Source: Acholoe squamosa (Eukaryota > Annelida > Polychaeta > Phyllodocida > Polynoidae). Taken from it: a DNA stretch of 64,000 bases. Below, piece after piece: positions 20,191-29,668 of the stretch. The notes under the pieces are model-generated. The model saw nothing but the letters and a program-made list of their open reading frames with translations, was not told where the DNA came from and ran no database searches. Numbering within the stretch: position 1 is the first letter of the stretch; every line of letters starts with the position of its first letter. The position numbers and the translations under genes are program-made. The stretch is from the NCBI GenBank assembly GCA_949317995.1, contig OX439040.1:75985972-76049971 (forward strand). Direction: 5' to 3'.

Positions 20191-22143
20191 GATCCACAGC
20201 TGGTGACAGGAACACGTACCCCCATACCTACTTCCTTTTGAATTACCTGTCCGTATTAAAAGCCTTAAACAACCTCCACTTTACAATGCAAAACGGTAGA
20301 GGTCCACCATACTTCCTTGAGAGCACATTACACTACCAGAAGGTCGCCCTTCTGGTAGTGTTCAAATTTCGCCCTAAAATCAGCTGATATTTTCTCAAAA
20401 TCGATCCCAAGCTTATGACCATGAGCAGGGTTTAATGGTAGGAGCAAAGTGCACTGTACCAACTTCAGCATCATAAAGGCAGAAAAAAGGCCATTAAGCC
20501 TTTGGACATCATGCTGTCATTAAAGGGTTGAGATGTCTGGCAGCATTTTATCTGACAAGGACCCTCATAGTGTTGCCTCAAACATTGCTCTGCACGATCT
20601 GGGGGCTCATCATAAGGCCATGGGAGCTGCTTATTTAAGAGTAAGAGTCCAGAATCTCAATGACTTCTAGCTGCCACCATCCACATTTATATACATTCTT
20701 TTGTATTTGTCCTGAGTCACAGCAGACGTAAACATTACCTTATCCAATTTTAGTTCTTTCTTCGCTGACCTAGATTGTGACAGTACTTCCCAGGTTCAGG
20801 TTCTTGTTCTGCTTAGATTTTCTTAATGTTATAATAAGGCTCAGACAATCAATTGCCTTAGATTTGTATATTTAAACCTTTCAAAGGGAATAGTGAGGTT
20901 GCACTGTGAAATATAACTGTTGAATCTACCAGGGATCCTCTTTTGGAACCATTTTCAATATGTTGAATGAATGCAGCATTGCTTATTCATTTCATGACTG
21001 GTTTCATAAAATGAGTGCTTAGTTCAATAAACCACTATGCAGTTATTAAAAAATGTGAATAGTGCTGACCAGTATTTTTTGTCTTCAGCAATTATAATGA
21101 ATGGATTTTACAGTTTTGGAAATAAATTACCCTAGAAGAATGTAACGCAAATTCCACTCAACAGATTCGTTTCAGCCAAACCTCTGTATCTATATTGTCG
21201 GTTGCATGGTCATTGATCCCCTGAATGAGTGACTTTCCCTGTGCTCTAGATGGTTAATTGAGCAAACACGCTTGGTGTAGAGGGTCGATGCCTCCGACTA
21301 GGCCACCACAGCAATTGAGATCTTGACAGGTGGAGGGCTGGGCTGAGAAGGATTAGAACAGGCTAAGTCAAGTAAGCATTGATTAAAATGTCTGTTCAGG
21401 GGGCTGATTGGAAAGAAGGCTGGTAAGCCCCTTCAGGCCGGGTAGTGTAGCCAGGTGACCATAAGGGCGAGATGTTAGTTGTTGTTGTAAGGGACATTAA
21501 ACTGACAAGTAGACACTAAGCCGTCTTAGAGAAGAGAGGAGGTGTACCTTAGGTACCTACCTCCTTCTGCTCATTTATTGAGTGCAATATGGCCTTTGCA
21601 CATACCTGACTACCTGTACCCCCAAGTTCCTTAACACCTCTACATTTAAAGCTATTGATAATGTAGATAATATGATAGAAAGCTATCAAGAAGAGGGTGT
21701 GATCAAATGCAGAAGTAATATATGTATATATATATATAAAACGCAATCTTAGCACATTGTGCTATAAGGTCCCCACTACATGTCACATAAGTAGATACAT
21801 ATGAGCTATCCACTTACACAGAACCATTATACACTGTAGGGTGCCAGAAGCCTATGTTAGACTCCAGGACCAACGCCCACACTTCCTGGCCTCCAGTGAT
21901 TTACCTTAGCTTTGCATATCCTGGGAAGAGAACCTATTTGGTTAGTTACTGATTGACTCTATTAAGAACCTAGTTTACACCTTCCAAACACATATCTGCT
22001 GGCCTCCTTTGTAGGAAACCCCATCTTAATAAAAAGCATCTTTAAAGGAACTTATAAAGGTAAAAGGTTGTGTTAAGGTATATAACAAGATTGAAGTAAG
22101 CTTATATGTGTAGTGTTTCAGGTTGAGAATCAGAGGCTTCCCC

Positions 22144-22270
22144 TACCTCCTTTTGTTGATTTTTGCCTCCAGAATCTCTCTCATCTAGCTTGTCTTCTCT
22201 GCCTTCTACCTCCTTTTGTTGATTTTTGCCTCCAGAATCTCTCTCATCTAGCTTGTCTTCTCTGCCTTCT
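22144..22270 (+). repeat. 63-bp direct duplication
   Basis: Two adjacent, essentially identical 63-bp blocks beginning ACCTCCTTTTGTTGATTTTT. C2 has a single diverged counterpart near 26470-26530, so the duplication happened after the C1/C2 split. The length is a multiple of three, so a 71-codon frame stays open, but it is not recognisable as a protein. Confidence 0.85.
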
Positions 22271-22512
22271 ACCCATCACGTTTAATGACTCTCACCCCTC
22301 CCCCTCTATATATACCACATTTCTATGACTAGGCCTCCTTCCTGATATCCTGTTTTTGCCTGAGTAGAAGGGTTATCATGGCAGTAATTAATTGTAGCTG
22401 GTGATATGTTTAGCAGTGACACCAGTGTAAGCAAATGTTGTTGAAATAATGGTGAAATCCTTATCTCAGAGTTGCCAGATATTCATTATTTTATTTTCAC
22501 GGAGATACCTTG

Positions 22513-22816
22513 CACTGAAAACCTGGAAGATCCGAAACTAGTCAGCAGTGACCACTTTAGGTCCTCAAGTTGACGATACCTAAAACTACAGCTTTAGGTA
22601 GTCAAAATGATGACTTTAGGTCGTCATCCTGACGACCTGAGTCGTCAGGATGACAATACTGACAGTACAGAGTTGTCATACTGATGACTTAGGTCATCAG
22701 GATGATGACCTAAAGTTGTCATTTTTACTACCTAAAGTTGTAGTTTTAGGTATCGTCAACTTGAGAACCTAAAGTGGTCAACGCTGACTAGTTTCAGATC
22801 TTCCGTGTTTTCAGTG
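22513..22816. mobile_element. Long foldback (palindromic) element, copy 2
   Basis: 304 bp, starting CACTGAAAAC and ending GTTTTCAGTG. The arms of about 145 bp are near-perfect complements, and the centre is built of GTCATC/GATGAC words. It is homologous to 4920-5206. It is missing from the matching position of C2, so it inserted into C1 after the duplication. Confidence 0.82.
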
Positions 22817-22960
22817 TGTACAACTGTACTGCCATCTGCCGCTTCATTATAGAAACTACACTATTTCACTACAATACGATTAAGGTGGTTCATTGTTCAG
22901 TGTTATGAGGATCCCTGGTAGATTCAACTGTTATTTTTAGAGAGCACCAGTGTAAAAAAC
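22817..22960 (-). repeat. Dispersed repeat D, inverted copy
   Basis: On the minus strand it reads through GTTGAATCTACCAGGGATCC, ACTGAACAATGAA and TAGTTTCTA, matching 38175-38265 and 7095-7180. Confidence 0.5.
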
Positions 22961-24660
22961 TTTCAGCTACACAGAAGAACATGTGTAAGCCCCCTAAATT
23001 TTTCTTCTTATGGCTCACCTACTCAGTCTGCATCCTTAAATAATATGGTGGAACCATTTGTAAACAGATTTCAGAAGCATCAAAGTATAACCTCTGCAAA
23101 GATAAAGAAACAGCAAAAGAGGAAAATGTTTAATAGAATATGTTGGAGAGATCTCACTTGTATTGTTTAATATTTGAGGTAGAGGAGTGTCTAGATATCT
23201 AGTTGAAACATAAATGTATATTCCTATCATCTGCACCTCTTTTATATTGAGGGTAATCCAATATCCATAATCTTATTTAGGAAGATATATTACGATATAG
23301 CTTAAAAAAAACATCTGGTGTATCTTTGAGAATTCTCCTAATTTACTAAAGGTTTTGCCCTTTGTCAAAAACCAGGACTATCCATGCATAGATCTAACAC
23401 TACTTTGTAACACATATAGTATACATTGCTGTTTACATGTGCACTTTGTCATAATGTGTCTTGCGTCTTGTACTCATTCTGTGGTTCTCACTCTTACCTC
23501 ATGTCATAAAACAGTAGCACAACTCAACTCTCCAGAGGCAACCAAGCAGATGGAACTACAGTCAGTTTTGACACATACTGGCTATACATATAACACCTTC
23601 TATCGACCTGTCAACTGTCTACCCTTGGTACTCTACTCAATTGCATACCGTAATGGACTGTGATTTAATGTGCTTGGTCTTTGACTTAACATCGGTCTTG
23701 TATAAAGTATAAAGGCTTGGTCATAAAACTGATAAAGACACTATATACCAAGCCTTAAATAAGATCTGGTCTTGAATTAGAGGCTAGAGTGAGGTTGAAA
23801 TCTATAAGCGCCGGGGCACCAAAACAGCTCAATATGGTATTTCTGCTGTGCAGTTCCAGTAGTGTCACAGGCAACAACCAGTCACTTTGTTAGACACAAT
23901 ATCCCTCTTAGCAACCCCCTCTGCTTTTGAATTGGTTGTCTTCCTTACAGGCCCTAAGCTACCTCCCTTTACAACCCAATACTACAGAGCACCATCAATA
24001 CTCCCTTGACACCATCCAGAACTACCAGTGAGTCTCCTGGTTCTAACAGTTTTAGGATACCCTCGTACTTTAATGCAGCATGCCCATTTGTTGGTATCAT
24101 TATCAGTTACTGAAAACAGCACAAGTGAGGACTAAGTAAAATTGATACAATTCTGGCAAATAGATATCATATGCTAGTACAGTGCTAGTAAGTTACTCAT
24201 TATTTGTAATATTGCCAAATAGGCTGTGTCAGAATTGATGCAACTCTCCATGTCACATAACTGAGACAATCCTGATGGACTGGTATAGCACAATTAAAGC
24301 ACAGTTCTCTCTACTATTGCTCATTGAGGCAAATGTACATGGACCTGGATTGAGGCACCATTTGTTGTTAGTGGGTTAAGACTTAATCTGATGGGGGATG
24401 TTCTAGTGCTGCCTCCTACACTGATCTAGAAGATTTGGGACCCTCATGAAGCCATGGGAGCTGCTTATTTAACTGCTCAAGTCACACTCAGAATCTCATC
24501 CTCATTTATATATATTTGTTTTGTATTCATCCTGAGTCGCAGCTGACGTAAATATTACCATATCCAATTATAGTTCTTTCCTTGCTGACCTAGATTGTAA
24601 CAGTTCTAGTTTGTTTTTTGCTACTCTAGACTAAAGGGAGGTTCTTGTTCTGTTTCAGCT

Positions 24661-24826
24661 TTACCCTTTAAGGGCTTCATGTCCATTTGTCGTCATGATG
24701 CATGAATGCAGCCCTAGCAAGTAACTTGCCAGGGCTGGATTAATACCTAATGCTGAACCCTACGGGTGCGTCATGACAACCAATGGACATATTGCACTTC
24801 TCCACTGGCGGCCTTTAAAGGCTTAA
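24661..24826. repeat. MITE-A copy inside C2
   Basis: Starts TTTACCCTTTAAGGGCTTCA and ends GGCGGCCTTTAAAGGCTTAAA. In between are TGCATGAATGCAGCCCTAGC and TTGCCAGGGCTGGATTAA, the family's second hairpin. It has no counterpart at the same place in C1, C3 or C4. Confidence 0.7.
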
Positions 24827-26134
24827 ATTTTCTTGATGTTAAATTAGGCTGGGACAATCAATTGCCTTAGATGTGTGTGTAAACCTGGAAAAGGGAGCTG
24901 TGAGGTTACGTTAATCTTGTGACCAATCAGGAATAAGATGATGCCTGCTCTTTTGGACCCATTGTCGTTGTGGTGACCCAATGAATGAAGCACTGATTTC
25001 CTGAATTGTTTCACAAAAAAAGGGCCTAGTTCAAAAAGGCACAATAAAGCTGTTAAAAATGTGATTAAATATCTAGTGCTGACCAGTATTTTGAACATGT
25101 CTTCAACAACTATGATAAATGGATTCAGTTTCAGAAATAAATGAACCTAAAAGAATGTAATTCAATTTCGACTCAACAGATTCTTTTAAGCTTAAGCTCT
25201 GTATCCGTATTGTCAGTTGCATGATCACTGATCCCCTCAACGAGTGCCATTTCCCCCTACTCCCAATGTTTAATTGAGCAAACAAGCTTGGTGTAGAGAG
25301 TCAATGCCTCCCACCAGGCCACCACAGCAATTTAGATGTCTGACAGGCAGCAGGCTGGACTGAGGAGGATCAGGACAGGCTAGGTCAAGTAAGCGATGAT
25401 TAAAATGTCTGTTAGGGGGTTTGTTTGGGAGGGAGCCTGGTAAGCCCCCTTCAGGCTGGGTAGTGTGGCCTGGTGACCTTAAGGGCCTTACGTCAGTTGT
25501 AGTTGTGAAGGGATGTAAAACTGACAAGTAGACACAAATGTGTCTTAGTTAGAGAAGGGAGGAGGTGTACCACATGGTACCTACCTTCACCTGCTGTTCT
25601 ACTGAGTACAACATTGGCCTTTGTGCATACCTAACTACCTCTTTCCATAAGTTAATCAATACCTCCGCATTTAGAGCTGTTGATAATGTAGATAGTATGA
25701 TAGAAAAGTATGAAGCTGAGGGTGTTATCAAATACAGAAGCAGTAGATATATATGATAAGTAGATACATATGAGATCTCCACTTACACAGTCAGTGTATA
25801 CTGTAGAGTGCCAGAAGCCCATTTTAGACTCCGGGACCAATGCCCACACTTCCTGGGCTCTAGGGACTTACCTCAGCTTTACATTTCTAGGAAGAGAACC
25901 TATCTGAAGAGTCACCAATTGGCTCAAGTAAGAACATGGGTTATCCCTTCCAAACACACATCTGTCAGTCTCCTTTATGGGAGACCTCAACTTATCAAAA
26001 AGCATACCAACCATAAATACCATACCATTCTGAGCTTGCCTCCTGCAACATGGTGCAGAAATGTTGTAATGAAGCCTTGTTACTGCAAGGTAAAAGCTAA
26101 AAGGAGAGGGGCATACCCATTCCTATGTGTGTGT

Positions 26135-26356
26135 GTGTGCGCCCTGAATTGTCGGCTCAAGCGAAATGACAGCTATATAAATCTAATTTGTATAGAAGAG
26201 TAATACTCTATTTGAAAATTTGTTTTGAAGCTCTGGCACTAATTTTCTCTATCCCATTATCTTATTGATCTAATTTGAGATCTAATTGTGACATCTTGGA
26301 AAACCTCCTTTTTGGTTGTGGAGCCTAATTTCTCTTTTTCTATGCCCCCGTATCTG
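26135..26356 (+). mobile_element. Truncated copy of the 3273-3603 MITE
   Basis: Matches from GAATTGTCGGCT through TTGATCTAATTTGAGAT to the terminal TTTTTCTATGCCCCCGTA. The left end is missing. Confidence 0.6.
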
Positions 26357-27788
26357 TAGGGGACTTCTAAAGGCAAAAGGTTGTGCTAAGGTTCACAACA
26401 AGATTGAAGTTAGCTTATATATATGTGATGTTTTAGATTGAGAGTCATGGGCCGCCCCTCCGTGTTCTTCATTTTGTTGATTTTACTTCCATAATCTTTC
26501 TCATCTAACTTGTCTTCTCTGCCTTCCACCCATCACGCTTGTTGACCCTCACCCCTTCCACTCTATACCACCTTTCTATGACTAAGCCTTCTTCCTGATC
26601 TCCTGTCTTTGCCTGTGTACAAGGGTTATCAGGGCAGTTATGAATTGTAGCTTGTGATGTGTTTTGGCCGCAGTGACCCAGGTAGAAGAAAACGTCGTCT
26701 ACACAGATAGACATCTGTAAGCCCCCTCAATTTTTCTTCTATGGCTCAACCACTCAGTCTGCATCCTTCAATACTATGGTGGAACCATTTGTAAACAGAT
26801 TTCACGAGCATCAAAATATAACCTCTGCAAAGATAAAGAAAAAAGAGAGGAAAATATTTGATAGAATATATTGGAAAGATTTTCTTTATATTGCATAATG
26901 TTCAAGCAAGGGGAGTGTCTATTGAAAGTTGAAGCATGAATGTACATTCCTTTCATCTGCAGCTCTGTTATATTGAAAGTAATCCGAATTCTGCAATCTT
27001 ACTTTGGAAGATCCATTATAATATAGCTTAAAAGAACATCTGGTGTATCTTTGAGAAATCTATAATTTCCTACAAGTTTTAAAGTTTGCCCTTTGTTGAA
27101 AACCAGGACTATCCATGCATAGATCTAACACTACTTTGTAACACATAATTATAGTATACAATGCTGTTTACATAATGCATCTTGCCTCATGTACTCATTC
27201 TGCGATTCTCAGTCTTACCTTATATCATAACAAAAATGGCACAACTCAACTCTCCAGACACAACATGGAACTACAGAAAGATTTAACACATACAGGCTAA
27301 CACCTACTATAGAGCTGTCAACTATCTACCCCAGATACTCTATTCAACCGCATACCGTAATGGACTGTGTTGTTTTAATGTGCTGGGTCTTTGTTTTAGT
27401 ATCAGTCTTGTATAGATTCTCTGGGCTTGGTCTTAAAACTGATAAAGACACTATAGACTTAGCCTTAATTAAGAGCTGATCTTGAATTAGGTGCTAGAGT
27501 GAGGTTGAAATCTATAAGTGCCAGGGCACCAAAACAGGCAAATATGGTATTTTTTCTGTGCTTACATCACAGTTCCAGTAGTGTCACAGTCAACAACCAG
27601 TCACTTTGTTAGACACGATACACTTCTTAGGGACCCTCTCTCCTTTTGAATTGGTTGTACTCATTGTGCCCTAAGCTACCTCTCTTTACAACCCAATACT
27701 ACAGAGCACCATCAATGCTCCCTTGATACCAACAAGTACTGCTGAAAAGTCTCCTGATTCCAACAGTTTTTGACTATATAATATACTC

Positions 27789-27972
27789 CCTTATGTCATG
27801 GCTGATACGAACGTCACTATAGATTAGTACAAGGACCGCCATATTCAATGGGGGGCATTAAATACAATGTGTTTCTATTCAATGGGTGTCCGCCATCTTG
27901 GATTTTGAACAGATCTGAGCTGTTTTTCTTTATTTAAAAGCAAAATAACCCCCTAGGCCATGACATAAGGCT
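27789..27972. mobile_element. Short TIR element, relative of 815-1105
   Basis: Left end CCTTATGTCATGGC and right end GCCATGACATAAGG are exact complements 184 bp apart. The interior contains ATAGATTAGTACAAGGACCG and GTCCGCCATCTTGGA. No coding capacity. Confidence 0.6.
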
Positions 27973-28022
27973 TCGTGGGATACGCCAGTCCCACCTTGGG
28001 GAATATGATGTAAAAATATCCC

Positions 28023-28385
28023 ATGGTCGTGGACATTTGCTTATATATTATATATCTAAGCCTGGTGATCGGAGCCTGGTGTAACCAATGTCAAGGTCAC
28101 CTATCACACCTCTGTACCTGTACTACTTCCATCCCTCACAAAGTCCCGGGCTCCCACCTGTACAACACCTGGTTTGAAATGCCTGCACTTAGAGCTTGCC
28201 CAAAATGCATGTATAGACATTTTCCACCCACAGGCAGGAACTGTGACCTTTCTGTATCCAGGTTATCTGAAGAACAGCATCAAGCAGCTGGTTTAATACA
28301 AGTTTTACCTACCTCCACCAGCATGGAAAATCTTGGCGGTGCCATAATGGAGTTGTCAGACATCAGTCAGTATCTCAAAGTCTAG
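28023..28385 (+). CDS. Unassigned 120-codon frame before the gag-like frame
   Basis: Starts at an ATG (MVVDICLYII) and includes a Cys-rich stretch (CNQC at about residue 21, then CPKC near residue 59). A hydrophobic start could be chance. The second half (RLSEEQHQAAGL) reads more protein-like. It lies 8 bases before the gag-like frame in a different phase. It may be an N-terminal relic of the same element or not coding at all. Low confidence. Confidence 0.3.
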   Translation: MVVDICLYIIYLSLVIGAWCNQCQGHLSHLCTCTTSIPHKVPGSHLYNTWFEMPALRACPKCMYRHFPPTGRNCDLSVSRLSEEQHQAAGLIQVLPTSTSMENLGGAIMELSDISQYLKV

Positions 28386-28393
28386 GTGTCAAT

Positions 28394-29311
28394 ATGGGCG
28401 CTGGTATAACTAACCTACAATACCCAAGTGGTGACGAACATGATGATGTTAATTATGAAGAAAGTGAAGATGACTCCATTTTTGAACTCAGAGGGCTCAA
28501 TGGCCAGCAGGGTGAATTGACAGCTGTCAAGCCGCAAGCGTCCATGGTTAACTCTGCAGTGACAGACCTCAGTAAATTAGTGACAAAGGGCTTCAAGCGT
28601 CTTATCCGCCGTTCATCCATGACGGTTCGCGGTACTGGGGCTGCTGGCGGCACAGGGGCTACACCAACCCCAGGTGACAGTGACCACAACACTGTTGACA
28701 CTGACTTGACAGCTACTGATTCCAGTGACAGTTCTCGTAGTCGTCGTTGTAGACAGCGCATACATAGGAGACGCAAAAGGAAGGTTAACTTGGACATTAA
28801 GAAATTCCTTCTGGAAGGTGTTGACAAGCCAAAAAGTTATGCTATGCTATCATCCTGCCTTTGTTCATTGTTGGCCAAACATGTCGAGCGCAATACAGAT
28901 GATGCCATGTGCCTTTTGGATAACATGCGCTACATGGCTGACATGGCCTCCGAGATGATTTTTGACCTGTCACACTTACTGGAATACGACCATCGTGTAC
29001 GCCGGGAAGCTGAGACCAAAGGTATGAAGTATTTCACTTATGGGGTGGATGTCTTGATGACAAAACACCTTAGTCTGGGTGCTTTAAAACCTCCAGGTGG
29101 TTCATCCAAATCAAAGACGCCGCAGTCCAAATCGTTCAAGAAAAAAGGAGGTCAGACCGACAAATCATCGCCATGCAGGTTTTACAACTACAAAACATGC
29201 ACAGATCAAAGTGGTTGCAAAGGCTGGCATGTATGTTACCTGTGCTATGGTTCTGACCATAAACAGGATGCATGTCCCAACATCAAACGACAATCCAAAC
29301 CAACAGCCTGA
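28394..29311 (+). CDS. Gag-like protein, Ngaro/DIRS type (fossil)
   Basis: 305 residues from a good ATG (MGAGITNLQY). The N-terminal 120 residues are acidic then Ser/Thr/Gly-rich; residues 120-135 are strongly basic (RRRKRKVN). A helical, Leu/Met-rich segment spans about 140-225, followed by a basic Lys/Ser linker. The C-terminus has a CCCH finger (C-x7-C-x5-C-x3-H, about residues 259-277) followed at once by a zinc knuckle (C-x2-C-x4-H-x4-C). This is the same paired arrangement as the gag at 9586-10638, though the rest of the two proteins is not obviously alike by eye. I infer a nucleic-acid-binding Gag of a related but distinct element. No polymerase or recombinase is present in the segment, so the copy is not a whole element. 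A host gene made from a former Gag is a possible alternative. Confidence 0.65.
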   Translation: MGAGITNLQYPSGDEHDDVNYEESEDDSIFELRGLNGQQGELTAVKPQASMVNSAVTDLSKLVTKGFKRLIRRSSMTVRGTGAAGGTGATPTPGDSDHNTVDTDLTATDSSDSSRSRRCRQRIHRRRKRKVNLDIKKFLLEGVDKPKSYAMLSSCLCSLLAKHVERNTDDAMCLLDNMRYMADMASEMIFDLSHLLEYDHRVRREAETKGMKYFTYGVDVLMTKHLSLGALKPPGGSSKSKTPQSKSFKKKGGQTDKSSPCRFYNYKTCTDQSGCKGWHVCYLCYGSDHKQDACPNIKRQSKPTA

Positions 29312-29668
29312 CTCGGATCGCCAAATCCACGTGTCACAATTGTCAACAACAACATTCCGGAAACTGGCGAGCGACCATCGCCGACACCTTCAAAGACTCA
29401 ATCAATCATATGGATAGAACTGTTTCAAACATTAATTTGGTCTCAGAATGTTGATAAAGTCGATCTTGCAGTAGAATTATGTAAAAATGTTGAAAAAGTG
29501 TGTAATTCACTGCATCCGGCTGAACGTCCACTGACTTCAGCGGAACTTCTGGCAATGGCGAACAAAGTTGTTTTGGAGACAAATCAGGCTAGTGGATTTT
29601 CAAAATCTGCTGATACATTGTAGATAAGGATTTTGAAACCTTTGCTGGTGGTTGTAGTGATGAGGCAC

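Larger units (their letters stand above)
20233..23931 (+). repeat. 3.7-kb tandem unit, copy 1 (C1)
   Basis: First of four head-to-tail copies. Landmarks in order: a CCTTTTGAATT block (20233); a block around ATGTCTGGCAGCATTTTATC and GGGAGCTGCTTATTTAA (about 20530-20645); AGAACAGGCTAAGTCAAGTA (about 21350); a two-copy 63-bp tandem (22144-22270); GGCAGTAATTAATTGTAGCT (about 22380); and TCAGTCTGCATCC (about 23025). It also holds a dispersed foldback (22513-22816) and repeat D pieces. It contains only short frames and no domain is recognised. C1 and C2 form one subtype by shared 3' segments. Confidence 0.75.
23932..27770 (+). repeat. 3.7-kb tandem unit, copy 2 (C2)
   Basis: Same landmark order as C1: the block ending GGGAGCTGCTTATTTAA at about 24450-24470, GGATCAGGACAGGCTA near 25370, GTAGCTTGTGATGTG near 26650, TCAGTCTGCATCC near 26755. 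It repeats the first landmark at 27641 where C3 begins, giving a unit of about 3710 bp. It carries a MITE-A copy at 24661-24826 and a truncated relative of the 3273-3603 MITE at 26135-26356. No coding gene is recognised. Confidence 0.75.
27771..29668 (+). mobile_element. 1.9-kb inserted segment with a gag-like frame, broken tyrosine-recombinase element
   Basis: C1/C2 homology stops after CAACAGTTTT (27770) and resumes near GCACAAGTGAG (about 29669), so this block lies between two unit copies with the rest undisturbed. It contains a short TIR repeat (27789-27972), a small frame (28023-28385) and the gag-like frame at 28394-29311. No RT, RNase H or recombinase motif was found in it, so as an element it is a gag-only remnant rather than whole. 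Family: Ngaro/DIRS-like, judged by the Gag zinc fingers. No split repeats were found at its edges. Confidence 0.6.

Noticed and set aside
22981-23170. A 41-codon frame (MVEPFVNRF...) shared by C1 and C2 (26776-26898) with an in-frame 3-base length difference
   Set aside because: The length change keeps phase, but nearly every base difference alters the amino acid, and C3/C4 lack the frame. This does not support selection on a protein.
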